Below are positions 26,995 through 36,137 of a stretch of 64,000 nucleotides of DNA, one piece after another (the first letter of the stretch is position 1; every line of letters starts with the position of its first letter). The notes under the pieces were generated by a model. The model was not told where the DNA came from. It saw nothing but the letters and a program-made list of their open reading frames with translations, and did not search any database. A program made the position numbers and the translations under genes. This stretch comes from an uncultured Gammaproteobacteria bacterium (GTDB lineage Bacteria > Pseudomonadota > Gammaproteobacteria > HK1): the NCBI GenBank assembly GCA_947258715.1, contig CAMYJH010000012.1, forward strand, positions 182,191-246,190. The letters are read 5' to 3'.

Positions 26995-29448
26995 ATGCGT
27001 CTTCAGAAAAAAACATTCTTGCTGCTGACTCCAACTATCGTACTTCCGATGCTGGTATTAGGGGTGCTCGCGTACGTTCAGCTCAAGCAGACTTCCGAGC
27101 AGAAGACCCTCGTGCAGATGTCTACCTTGCTTGGGCAAATCCAGCTGCAGGTAGAGTCGTACATAGAAACGGCAGAAACAAACATCGAATTGTTTTCGAA
27201 CGCCAATCTCATCCAGCGCTACATGCTGGCCGATGACGAGCTTGAGCGTTACGAGCTGTTGCAAGGTCCTGTGTTGACCCTGCTCTCGAGTTATCAGAAG
27301 GGCTATCCGAGCTACTACGAGATTCGCATCCTCCTTCCGGACGGTTATGAAGACACGAGATCCACTATCACGCCGCTCGCAAACGTAACGGAGGAAGAGG
27401 GCGAAAGTGAATTCTTCAAGACACTTGTCAGCGAAGGGGGCAAAGTCTATTCGGGCTTTGAGGTGAATCCTGACAATGGAGAATATTGCCTTTTGATCGC
27501 GAAACCGATCAGGATTAAGGATTCAGCAGTCGATCCGATTCTCGCCAAGCCAAGGCTTCTCGGGTATCTGGTCATCACCGCCGATCTGAAATTCCTGTCT
27601 GATCAGCAACGGCAGACCAAGATCGGTCAACGAGGCGGTATATTCTTCACAGATCGATTTGGCGGTAGGCTTTTTGAATCCGACGTCGATCCTGGTGAGC
27701 ACCAACTTCCCCCTGAGCTTTTCTCCCGCTTGGCCGGGAGTGTGGCCGGGGAGGAAACGATTCGTGCGAATTACCAGGGCACTAGGTCTCTACTCGAGGG
27801 TCTTCGGATAAACGAAGATCTTTATGCGTTCGCAGTTCTTCCCGAGCGAGAGCTTTTCAAAGCCAGCAGACAATTGGGCGCGTTTGTCGCCGCAATTACG
27901 CTGGTGACCACGCTTGCCGTGTCGGCCCTCTTATTCGTTTTCCTAAAAAATCTGATCATTACGCCAATAACAAAGCTCCGTCATACTGCTTACGAGATCG
28001 GCCGAGGAAACTTGGAAATCGATCTGAATACAGATCGCAAGGACGAGATTGGCGAACTGACCACGTCCTTCCGGGAGATGAGTGATAGTCTCCACCGTTC
28101 TTCCGAGCAGATTAGATATCTGGCGTATTACGATACGTTGACCAATCTTCCCAATCGTTCCATGTTCACGGAGTATTTAAAAACAACCCTCGCTCACGCA
28201 AAGAGAAAAAAAGAATCGCTGGCGGTCTTTTTCCTCGACCTGGACAATTTTAAGCAGGTAAACGACACCCTCGGGCACAGCGCTGGCGATGCTCTGCTTA
28301 AGGAAATGGCGGGGCGACTGGTTGAGTGTGTGCGGGGGTCGGACTATCTCGCGGTCCCTGACATCGCTCAGCAAACGATTGCCCGTGTCGGCGGCGACGA
28401 ATTTCTGCTTCTTCTACCGGATGTTCGCGGACCACAGGGCGCCGCCAAAGTGGCGAAGCGGATTCTGTCGGCAGCGTCACAGCCCTTTGCCATCAGCAAT
28501 TATGAATTTTACGTGGGCGTGAGCGTTGGTATATCAATGTACCCGGATGACGGTAACAATCCTGCATCTTTGATTAGATGCGCGGATGTTGCGATGTATC
28601 ACGCCAAAAGGAACGAAAAGGGCTCATTTCGTTTTTATTCGGAGCATATGAACACATTGGCGCTCAAGCGCTTTACGTTGGAAAGCGACCTGCGCAAAGC
28701 AATCGAGGATGACCAGCTGAGGCTCCTTTATCAACCCCTCGTGGACTGCATGACCGGGACCGTGCAAGGCGTCGAAGCACTTGTGCGTTGGGAGCATCCT
28801 CGGCAGGGATTGATCTCCCCGGCGAGCTTCATTCCACTGGCGGAAGACACCGGTCTAATAATCCCATTGGGAGAATGGGTGCTGCGTAATGCCTGTATGC
28901 AGGCAAAAGCCTGGAGGGAAAAAGGTTTTGAGGCGATGAAAATCTCGGTGAATGTGTCGTATCTACAGTTCAGAAGACGGGGGTTCGCCGAAACCGTTCA
29001 AGCAATACTGAAGGAGACAAATATACCGGCAGAGTGTCTCGACATGGAGCTTACGGAAAGCACGATGATGGAAGCGCCGGCTGACGATCTCGAGACTCTT
29101 GAAAGGATCAAGTCTTGGGGGGTCGGAATCTCCATGGATGATTTCGGTACCGGCTATTCTTCGCTTGCTTCGCTGCGTAATTTACCCATAGATACACTGA
29201 AGATCGATCGCAGCTTTGTGAAAAACATTGTCGGCGATAATGACGACGCTGTTATTGTCAAGGTTATTATTACTATGGCGCGTTTGCTCAAGCTGAATGT
29301 AGTTGCAGAAGGGGTAGAAACGGTGGATCAGCTCAAGTTCCTTCAACGGGAAGGCTGTGACGTCATACAGGGATTCTTGATCAGCCGCCCAATATCGAGC
29401 GAGGAGATCGAGCAGTTTGTGACTCAAGAGCCGGCGATGACTGCCTGA
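26995..29448 (+). CDS. Transmembrane GGDEF-EAL c-di-GMP enzyme, MbaA-like
   Basis: The 817 residues start with a membrane helix (FLLLTPTIVLPMLVLGVLAY), then a periplasmic sensor of about 265 residues, a second helix (ITLVTTLAVSALLFVFL), a HAMP-type linker, a GGDEF domain (motif at 466-470) and an EAL domain (motif at 594-596, DDFGTGYSS near 715). Both active sites look intact. The RxxD inhibitory site is absent (Ile and Gln at the expected positions). It follows a PotD/NspS-like protein, so it probably reads polyamine levels in the periplasm and sets c-di-GMP. Confidence 0.9.
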   Translation: MRLQKKTFLLLTPTIVLPMLVLGVLAYVQLKQTSEQKTLVQMSTLLGQIQLQVESYIETAETNIELFSNANLIQRYMLADDELERYELLQGPVLTLLSSYQKGYPSYYEIRILLPDGYEDTRSTITPLANVTEEEGESEFFKTLVSEGGKVYSGFEVNPDNGEYCLLIAKPIRIKDSAVDPILAKPRLLGYLVITADLKFLSDQQRQTKIGQRGGIFFTDRFGGRLFESDVDPGEHQLPPELFSRLAGSVAGEETIRANYQGTRSLLEGLRINEDLYAFAVLPERELFKASRQLGAFVAAITLVTTLAVSALLFVFLKNLIITPITKLRHTAYEIGRGNLEIDLNTDRKDEIGELTTSFREMSDSLHRSSEQIRYLAYYDTLTNLPNRSMFTEYLKTTLAHAKRKKESLAVFFLDLDNFKQVNDTLGHSAGDALLKEMAGRLVECVRGSDYLAVPDIAQQTIARVGGDEFLLLLPDVRGPQGAAKVAKRILSAASQPFAISNYEFYVGVSVGISMYPDDGNNPASLIRCADVAMYHAKRNEKGSFRFYSEHMNTLALKRFTLESDLRKAIEDDQLRLLYQPLVDCMTGTVQGVEALVRWEHPRQGLISPASFIPLAEDTGLIIPLGEWVLRNACMQAKAWREKGFEAMKISVNVSYLQFRRRGFAETVQAILKETNIPAECLDMELTESTMMEAPADDLETLERIKSWGVGISMDDFGTGYSSLASLRNLPIDTLKIDRSFVKNIVGDNDDAVIVKVIITMARLLKLNVVAEGVETVDQLKFLQREGCDVIQGFLISRPISSEEIEQFVTQEPAMTA

Positions 29449-29595
29449 TCCGGATTCAGGAACCGATCCGAAAAGGGAACAACAGGAGCTGTTGCGTTTG
29501 GCCTCCGCCTGGCAGAAAGTCGAGCGGGAACGGACGCGGTTTTGCACTGAAACCCCAGGCGCTTACAGTTGGCGTTTCGAGTTAACGAACTCGTT

Positions 29596-30678
29596 TTATT
29601 CGAAAACGATGACGTTACGCAGCGCCTCCCCGCTTTCCATGGACTCGATGGCTTCGTTGATCTGCTCCAGCGGATAGCGGCCGCTAATCAGTTCGTCCAG
29701 CTTGAGCCGTCCTTCGCGGTAGAGATCCACGAGCCGCGGCACGTCCACCAGCAGCCGAGTCGACCCCATGTTGCTGCCCAGAATCCGGCGCCCGTAGGTA
29801 AGGTGATGGGCGTCCACGGAGAAAAGCGCATCGTTGAGCGACGGCATGCCAACGATTACCGTGGCACCGCCAATGTGTACCATCTCGATTGCCTGCGAAA
29901 TCGCCGCGGGGCTGCCCACGGTGGCGAAGGCGTAATCGACACCGCGGCCATCCGTCAGCGCCTTCACCGCCGCGACCACGTCGTCGGATTTCGCGTTGAT
30001 GGTGTGGGTCGCCCCGAACAGGCGCGCGGCTTCGAGCTTGTCGTCTCGAAGATCTACCGCAACGACCATGGATGCTCCCGAGAGCGCCGCGCCCTGGACG
30101 GCATTGACGCCGACACCGCCGGCGCCGATGACGGCGACTCGACTTCTTGCTTCCACCCTTGCCGTATTGGTGACCGATCCCAGCCCCGTAATGACGCCAC
30201 AAGCCAGAAGCGATGCGCACTCCAGGGACAAATCTTCCGGTACCTTCACCGCTTGGCTTTGGTCAACGATGCAAAACTCCGCAAATGCGGCGGTTTTAAT
30301 CCCATGGGCCAGGGACACCCCCTCTTGGTTTCTCAACCGGCTTTCCGTCTGTAGAGGAAAGTTTGCCTCACAGTTGAACGGACGGCCGATGGTGCAGAAG
30401 TAGCAGCTGCCACAAGATCGAATAAGCGTCACAACCACGTGATCGCCAGGACGCAGCCGGCTGACGCCGGGGCCTATTTCTTCAATAACTCCGGCGGCCT
30501 CATGACCGGCGACCAGAGGCGGCTCGTTGCCCCAGTCGCCGCGGATCAGATGGACGTCGCTATGACAGATGGAGCAGGCGGCGACTTTGACCTTGATTTC
30601 ACCCGCCTTCGGCGGGTCGATTTCGATCTCTTCCACTACCAGCGGTTTGCCGAACTCGTAACAGACGGCGGCTTTCAT
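29596..30678 (-). CDS. Zinc-dependent alcohol dehydrogenase
   Basis: The 360-residue medium-chain dehydrogenase has catalytic zinc residues Cys38 (ACSICHSD) and His59 (AGHE), the structural-zinc cluster CGSCYFCTIGRPFNC, and a Rossmann fold with VIGAGGVGVNAVQGA and VDLRDDK for NAD binding. The sequence resembles class III or NDMA-type alcohol dehydrogenases. It would oxidise an alcohol or reduce an aldehyde; the substrate is not evident. It stands alone on the - strand, convergent with the GGDEF-EAL gene. Confidence 0.9.
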   Translation of the reverse strand: MKAAVCYEFGKPLVVEEIEIDPPKAGEIKVKVAACSICHSDVHLIRGDWGNEPPLVAGHEAAGVIEEIGPGVSRLRPGDHVVVTLIRSCGSCYFCTIGRPFNCEANFPLQTESRLRNQEGVSLAHGIKTAAFAEFCIVDQSQAVKVPEDLSLECASLLACGVITGLGSVTNTARVEARSRVAVIGAGGVGVNAVQGAALSGASMVVAVDLRDDKLEAARLFGATHTINAKSDDVVAAVKALTDGRGVDYAFATVGSPAAISQAIEMVHIGGATVIVGMPSLNDALFSVDAHHLTYGRRILGSNMGSTRLLVDVPRLVDLYREGRLKLDELISGRYPLEQINEAIESMESGEALRNVIVFE

Positions 30679-31057
30679 GTGGCAAATCCTCTAGGTTTGC
30701 GCTGCTATTGGTCGGGCGACGTCGACGACGGTGCCGAGGACCGGGCGCTGCCGACCTGGCTGGCGGTTCTTGTTCGGGAAGCACGGCCAAAGCAGGCTCC
30801 CGGCCAGCGTCCTCGGACGGTCTCCGGGCCCTTTTGCCGGCGCCAAGATTTCACGCCTACACGCCGTATTTCGGCTGCCGAGTCTATAGCGCTGCAGCCC
30901 GCGGGGGAAATCGTTCCGATCGCCAACATCATCGGAAATCTACACCACGGCGAACGCGCTGGAAAATCGAATCCCACTGCGTTAAAAAGGCACCTATGAG
31001 GTGTTTATCGGTGTCCCGGCCGGGACGTTTGCCGGATGATGTGGGAGAGAGATCGCA
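30679..31057. other. 379-base divergent intergenic region
   Basis: This region separates the alcohol dehydrogenase from the CBS-domain gene and must hold both promoters. I see no gene, repeat or clear hairpin. GGGAGAGAG just before 31058 is the ribosome-binding site of the CBS protein. Confidence 0.3.
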
Positions 31058-31486
31058 GTGGCAACAGTAAGACAGCTTTTAGAATCCAAGGGTAATGACG
31101 TCTGGTCCGTGCGCACCGACACGTCGGTTTTTGAGGCGATTGAGCTTATGTCCAATAAAGGCATCGGCGCGCTGGTGGTGCTGGAGGACGACAAGCTCGT
31201 GGGGATCATCTCCGAACGAGATTATGCGCGAAAGGTCGTTTTGAAAGAGCGGGCGTCTAAGAAGACTCGCGTCGGCGAAATCATGGTGAAAGAGGTTCTC
31301 TACGCGAGTCTCGACCACACGGATCAGGAAGGCCTCGCGCTGATGACCGAAAAGCGCATCCGCCACCTGCCGGTGCTCGACGGCGGCAAGCTTGTGGGAA
31401 TGATCTCCATTGGTGACCTGGTGAAATCGATCATTGCGGAGCAGCGGCACGTGATCGAGCAGCTCGAGCACTATATCAGCGGCTAG
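31058..31486 (+). CDS. Two-CBS-domain protein
   Basis: The 142 residues consist of two CBS motifs (TDTSVFEAIELMSNKGIGAL to LVGIISERDYARKV, then DHTDQEGLALMTEKRIRHLP to LVGMISIGDLVKSI) and a short C-terminal helix. Paired CBS domains bind adenosine nucleotides and regulate partner proteins; such stand-alone forms are common in proteobacteria and often respond to energy state. The start is GTG 31058. No partner is adjacent. Confidence 0.9.
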   Translation: MATVRQLLESKGNDVWSVRTDTSVFEAIELMSNKGIGALVVLEDDKLVGIISERDYARKVVLKERASKKTRVGEIMVKEVLYASLDHTDQEGLALMTEKRIRHLPVLDGGKLVGMISIGDLVKSIIAEQRHVIEQLEHYISG

Positions 31487-32008
31487 GATTTGGAACCGTC
31501 CCGACGCCTCCGTTGACTCGGGATCTGCCCAGTCTTTCAGGCATACGGCTTTGGAAGCTCGCGACACCGGGCCAACGAAACCCGCCCCGGTTGCCGGCTC
31601 CGGGAACAGCTTACTCCGCGGAATGGAGCGCGCAGTCTCGGCAATCTGGCGCCGCACGAGAGTTCCATTTTGCCCCACTCATTCAACTGTACTTGTGGTG
31701 CTTCGTCACCCAAACCGGTTCGTTTTCAGCTACGAGACCCCATTGAAGATGCGGGTGATATGAAGTGATCCCGGTAATGACCGTGCCTGTGGGTGGCATC
31801 TCACGGCTCAAGCCGAGGGCAGCGCTATTGCCGAGATCCCGGGTTGCGCGATAGGCCGAGGGCCTCTGGGCACGCTTACTTAAGGGGGAGCTACTCGCGG
31901 TCCATTGCAAAGAGTTACTGGCGCAAGAATTGTCCCCAGAGTTTTGAGAAAGTATTGGCGCCGTACAATTACTGAATAGCTGGGCCGGATCGCATGATTG
32001 CTCTGAAA
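31487..32008. other. 522-base region without a supported gene
   Basis: Several short frames are open but none has a convincing start, codon pattern or family. A - strand frame around 31683-31800 reads MPPTGTVITGITSYHPHLQW and might be a remnant. I make no gene call here. Confidence 0.3.
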
Positions 32009-32110
32009 TCAGTCCGCAATGAAGAGGGCGATGACCAGGATCACGCCGATGCCTATCAGGGTCACCATGCTGGCGGCCCGAACTTCGGGAAACTTGAACA
32101 GGAAGGTCAT
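32009..32110 (-). CDS. Possible 33-residue single-pass membrane protein
   Basis: The frame MTFLFKFPEVRAASM followed by VTLIGIGVILVIALFIAD forms a short polar head and one clean membrane helix, with TGA right after the helix. An in-frame stop precedes the ATG. Small proteins of this shape are common regulatory or complex-stabilising subunits. There is no clear ribosome-binding site or known family, so this rests only on the membrane-helix pattern. Confidence 0.35.
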   Translation of the reverse strand: MTFLFKFPEVRAASMVTLIGIGVILVIALFIAD

Positions 32111-32317
32111 CGTTTAGTCAGACATGACGAATCTTCCGGACGCAGGACGCGGAAGGCCGGTCTATGTAGAGAGGTTTTAATTTCAGGCGCTGGGTTGCCC
32201 TCATCGGATCGGATAATCAAACCCCCGGATCCTTTATGGGCGTATTGTCCAGCGATGGATAAGGGGCAAGAATACGGCCGATCCAAGGTTTCAGGCGTAT
32301 TTCCAGGGGGCAGGTCA

Positions 32318-32698
32318 ATGCACAAGAGTAGGCTCGGCGGGATCATCATCGACTGCCACAGCGACAATCTGGATGCTGACGCCGAGTTCTGGGCGCGGGC
32401 ACTGGGCCGGGAGGCGAAGCGCTCCTCGAATCCGGAGAACATTAACTATGTCGAGCTCGTCGGTCCTGTGGAAGAGATCTTCGTTGAGGTTCAGAGGGTG
32501 GATCACCCGAGCCGCGTGCACATCGACATCGAGACCGACGATATCGAGGCCGAAGTCGGCCGGCTGGAGAAGCTCGGAGCGAAGCGGATTGAAAGCGTTC
32601 GAACCTGGTGCGTCATGGAAGCGCCGAGCGGTCAGCGTTTCTGTGTCGTTCGGCCGCAACGATCGACGTTTGAAGAGGAAGCCAATACTTGGCAGTAA
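32318..32698 (+). CDS. VOC/glyoxalase-like protein
   Basis: The 126 residues match the glyoxalase-like (VOC) fold: IIIDCHSDNLDADAEFWARA at the start, VHIDIETDDIEAEVGRLEKL in the middle, and a closing VMEAPSGQRFCVVRPQ. VOC proteins are metal-dependent lyases, isomerases or resistance proteins, and this subgroup is uncharacterised. ATG 32318 is chosen because it has AGGGGG upstream and begins the conserved fold; the longer open frame to 31994 is not conserved-looking. Confidence 0.8.
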   Translation: MHKSRLGGIIIDCHSDNLDADAEFWARALGREAKRSSNPENINYVELVGPVEEIFVEVQRVDHPSRVHIDIETDDIEAEVGRLEKLGAKRIESVRTWCVMEAPSGQRFCVVRPQRSTFEEEANTWQ

Positions 32699-32915
32699 CG
32701 CTGAAGCGGGACCTGAATCGCCCAAGCGTGTCTGGCGAATCTTCAAGCCGGCTCAGGGAAGTTCTCATCATCTCAACATTTTTTTGTTTTGTGCCACTCT
32801 CGGGGACTAATTATTTGAAGACCATCGTCCGGAGAAGTGTGGAGAGGTGCTCAAGGCTGGTCTAGAGAAATCCGCAAACTGCGGCAGATGTGTCGAGCTG
32901 GCAGAGCGATACGTT

Positions 32916-33330
32916 ATGAAAAGCAAGCACCTTTGCTTGATATGCGACGTGCCTTCTGCGACCGCGTTACAGGCTTGGCGTTTGCTGCTCACCGCCCACA
33001 GCCAGGCGACCGCCGCCATCGAACGGGACCTAGAGGCGGCCGATGTTCTGCCGTTGGGCTGGTCCGACCGCTCTTCGCCCTTCACTAGACGTCACACAGA
33101 CTCCCGCGCATGCACGAACTGGCGGAGGCCGTGGTTCTGAGCCGCAGCGGGCTGGCCCGGCTGGTGGATCGCCTGGAAAAGGCCAGATACGTCACCCGGG
33201 CACCCTGCCCGGAAGACCGGCGAGGACAGGACGCCGTGCTCACTCGATCGGAAAAGCCGCCCTGAAAAGACCTGGCCGGTTTACGAGAGGAGCATTCGAA
33301 AGAACTTCGCCCGCCATTTCAGCGCCGCCG
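32916..33330 (+). pseudogene. MarR-family regulator pseudogene
   Basis: Pieces of one MarR protein lie in order in different frames. The N-terminal helix ALQAWRLLLTAHSQATAAIE leads to DLEAADVLPLGW; then VRPLFALH meets a stop and continues as RMHELAEAVVLSRSGLARLV and DRLEKARYV, the DNA-binding helix-turn-helix and wing; PCPEDRRGQDAVLT is the end of the wing; and TWPVYERSIRKNFARHFS is the C-terminal dimer helix. At least two frameshifts and one stop break it. It can no longer make a full regulator. Confidence 0.7.
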
Positions 33331-33418
33331 GAAGCCCGGCGTATTTCCAATTTGCCAGGGCGCGCCATAGGCGGCAACCCAGCATGAGCTTGGCGAGACC
33401 AGCCTTGATCTACAGACT

Positions 33419-33990
33419 GTGGTAATGAGATCGGCGGAAAAATCCGACTGCCGCACCAATTCCTCTCTCTACCGCATCTCTTCAGGCGGAGTGGTTGATT
33501 ACATCTGGACCAGTATGGCGAAGCCCGGGGAGGACATTCTCGATATCGGTCACCAGCGCAGCGAGCGCGAGGAGGGCGACTTAAGCGACCTCAACAGCAC
33601 CGTCGCCGCGCTCAACGACGACATCATCAAAGCACCGTTGGCCTTTCCCATGCGCGTGAACGAGGTGGCTGCAGAAGAAGAAATGGACCTCGTGTCCGTC
33701 CCCTAAAGCGTGACGTAGGAAGACAACAGCTGCTACATCTGAAACATGGCGCTTTTTTCACCGTACGGTGGTAACGGACTAGGCACGCGGGTATTTACCT
33801 GTCGGAAGATCAGGTGCGGGAAAGAAGACTTTCTACATTGGGCTTAATCGTGTTCCAGCAGAACCATGGGGACGAGCGGCTGTACGGGCGACATGGCTAC
33901 CATGAGGCAGCGCGCCGTTCGGTTGTGTTGCGCCCGCTGATCCACTACACGGGGAACGTCTTTCTGATGGTGAAAAGGACCCGACTTTAA
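33419..33990 (+). pseudogene. GNAT acetyltransferase pseudogene
   Basis: A single GNAT gene can be followed through 33419-33990. The first part gives GGVVDYIWTSMAKPGEDILD and APLAFPMRV and ends at TAA (33704-33706). The same frame continues through TAG and TGA as EDNSCYI and NMALFSPYGGNGLGTRVF, the acetyl-CoA loop region. The frame then shifts and the end reads LSTLGLIVFQQN, RLYGRHGYHEAARRSVVLRP and LIHYTGNVFLMVK. Three in-frame stops and one frameshift show decay. The functional target is unknown. Confidence 0.65.
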
Positions 33991-34048
33991 GTTTTCCTAC
34001 TCTATGAATGGTGGGAACGAAAAAACGCGCATTATCGACTAATGAGGC

Positions 34049-34693
34049 TCAATACCGAATTCTGAACCTCGCCTCGACGCCGTGGATCTCTATTCCATCG
34101 GTTGAAAACGTGGCGCCACTGGAGGCAGAAAAATCCAGATCGCCGCTGTTGAGATAACGATAACTGACCACGAAATCCGTGTGCTCGCTCAAAGAGTAAG
34201 AAATACCCGCTTTGAGCTGATACGCAATCGTTCTGTCATCATCGTCGGCGAAAGGGGATCCGAGAAAGGATGCGTCATTGATCGATACCTCTGCGAAACC
34301 AAAGCCCCCGCCGAGATACGGCCGCCAGTTTGCGCCGAAGTCGAAGTCGTAATAGACATTCACCAGCCCTGCGAAAACAGAAGTGTCCCCGGACAGGCTC
34401 GGGCTGGCTCCGAATATGCTGATCTGGTCGAATTCATTCTCGGAGTAAAGGGCTTCGATTTCGACGTGGACGTTTTGAAATTGCTTGCCGAGGGCGCCGG
34501 AAAACATAAATCCCTCGCTGGAGGATATGGAAAAGGGGCTACCAGACAAAGTGGAGTCAGTGTCGGACTGTAGGGAGAGGCCGCCACCGCCTTCTAAGTA
34601 CAAACCGCTTTTCCATTCTTGGGCATGAACCGCCGGAATGGAAATCAGCAGTAAGGCAATTGAAGAAAGAAACCACCTGGTAGGTTTCATCAT
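34049..34693 (-). CDS. Outer-membrane beta-barrel protein (OmpA/opacity-like)
   Basis: The precursor starts with a signal peptide (MKPTRWFLSSIALLLISIPA to AHA). The mature part alternates hydrophobic and polar residues in strands, with GLYLEGGGGLSLQS, WRPYLGGGFGFAEVSI and DFVVSYRYLNSGD, and ends RFRIRY with a terminal aromatic residue typical of barrels inserted by BamA. It resembles small eight-stranded porin-like proteins. The start at 34693 has GGGGGA at proper distance; an ATG six bases earlier overlaps that signal. Confidence 0.8.
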   Translation of the reverse strand: MMKPTRWFLSSIALLLISIPAVHAQEWKSGLYLEGGGGLSLQSDTDSTLSGSPFSISSSEGFMFSGALGKQFQNVHVEIEALYSENEFDQISIFGASPSLSGDTSVFAGLVNVYYDFDFGANWRPYLGGGFGFAEVSINDASFLGSPFADDDDRTIAYQLKAGISYSLSEHTDFVVSYRYLNSGDLDFSASSGATFSTDGIEIHGVEARFRIRY

Positions 34694-34699
34694 GATCAT

Positions 34700-35354
34700 G
34701 TCCCCCTTACGTAGATTAATTTACGGCAAACGCGAAGTCTGAAGAGGGACTTCACATGCCCTTTAAAAAATGCTCTTGGGATCGCTGACAGGTTAAAAGT
34801 CTTTTAATAACCAAAGGACTCCGACCGCCAACCGGACCCTTGCAGAAGAGAATAGACCTACCCTCACAGGAGTCAAGCGCGTCAATTGACGCCTGGCTAC
34901 GGGTGGGCGAGCAGCCGCAGCGTGTTCGAACAGCATGAAGCTGTGACAGGAGCTCGGGAGCGCAGTGGCTGCCGTAGGCCAATCCGCCAGTTTGCTGGGC
35001 GGCAATCGTCGCTTCACCGCAGTGGCGGGGCGCGTCTAATGGTGGATACGAGTTGGGCTCGTAGCGTTGAAAGGTGTACTTTTTAGTCAAATATTATCGT
35101 CAATGAAGCGGTTCCTTTCTCTCTGGTCTGACTTCCCCTTGCACCTCCTAGTGGGGGCCGTAAAATCGCGGTCAGCTGCAGAATTCTTGGCGCTTCGGAG
35201 GAGATTAAGGCCGTGGGCAAAGAAGGCCGCAGTACTTGGCGCGGGAAGATTTTCCGTGCGGTCTACGGCAAAACGGGCCCGAGGCGCCGAAAACCGGTAG
35301 CCTGCCAGTACGCCCGAAAAAGGGGTATTGCGGTCGAAAACCAGGAGTGAGCGG
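34700..35354. other. 655-base intergenic region
   Basis: This stretch holds the promoter of the barrel protein and the upstream region of bdhA. Short open frames exist, including a basic 45-codon frame from GTG 35213 ending at TGA 35350 next to the bdhA ribosome-binding site, but none is convincing. I see no repeat or strong hairpin. Confidence 0.3.
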
Positions 35355-36137
35355 TTGAAAAATCGAAGGAACGCCATCGTCACGGGCTCCACCAGCGGGA
35401 TCGGGCTCGGCATCGCTGAAGCCCTCGCCGCCGACGGCATGAACGTGATGCTCAATGGTTTCGGAGAAGCGGACGAGATCGAGCGCGCCCGATCGGATCT
35501 TGCTTCGAAGCACGGCGTCGAGGCGCTTTACTCCGGCGCCGACATGACCAGACCGGACGAGATCAGGTCGATGGTCGAGGAGGTCGAGGGTGAGCTCGGC
35601 AGCGTCGACGTTCTGGTGAACAACGCCGGCATTCAGCACGTATCGCCCATCGAGGATTTCCCGCCTGAGAAGTGGGACGCGATTATTGCGATTAATCTCA
35701 GCTCCTCGTTCCATACCATTCGCGCGGCGCTTCCGGGGATGAAGTCGCGCAAATGGGGCCGGATCATCAATCTTGCATCGGCCCATGCCCTGGTGGCATC
35801 CCCGTTCAAATCCGCCTACGTCTCCGCAAAACATGGACTCCTCGGACTCACTAAGACCATCGCGCTGGAAGCGGCGGAATATGGCGTCACCGTCAACGCC
35901 ATCTGCCCCGGGTACGTGAAGACCCCTCTAGTGGAGAAGCAGATCCCGGATACCGCCAAAGCGCGCGGCATAAGCGAGGAAGAGGTCATTCGCGAAGTTC
36001 TGCTGGCGGCGCAGCCGACGAAGGAATTTGTGACCACCGAGCAGCTCGGCGCGCTGGCCGTATTCCTGTGCTCCGATGCCGCTGCGTCCATTAACGGCGC
36101 CGCGCTCCCGGTCGACGGCGGGTGGATCGCTCAATGA
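35355..36137 (+). CDS. bdhA: 3-hydroxybutyrate dehydrogenase
   Basis: The 260-residue short-chain dehydrogenase has the NAD-binding TGSTSGIG, the NNAG motif (VDVLVNNAGIQ), catalytic Ser in NLASAHALVAS, and YVSAK with Tyr and Lys four residues apart, all typical of D-3-hydroxybutyrate dehydrogenase, which oxidises 3-hydroxybutyrate from polyhydroxybutyrate to acetoacetate. TTG 35355 is chosen because AGGAG lies seven bases upstream and it gives the usual length. The stop overlaps the ATG of the patatin gene (ATGA), and a DUF1272 gene follows, a grouping I recall from PHB-accumulating proteobacteria. Confidence 0.9.
   Translation: MKNRRNAIVTGSTSGIGLGIAEALAADGMNVMLNGFGEADEIERARSDLASKHGVEALYSGADMTRPDEIRSMVEEVEGELGSVDVLVNNAGIQHVSPIEDFPPEKWDAIIAINLSSSFHTIRAALPGMKSRKWGRIINLASAHALVASPFKSAYVSAKHGLLGLTKTIALEAAEYGVTVNAICPGYVKTPLVEKQIPDTAKARGISEEEVIREVLLAAQPTKEFVTTEQLGALAVFLCSDAAASINGAALPVDGGWIAQ

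Noticed and set aside
29569..30354. 261-codon + ORF opposite the alcohol dehydrogenase
   Set aside because: It is a shadow of the dehydrogenase, with no domain of its own.
31994..32317. 108-codon upstream extension of the VOC protein
   Set aside because: It is not conserved-looking and a good ribosome-binding site precedes 32318; part of the opposite strand holds a better small ORF.
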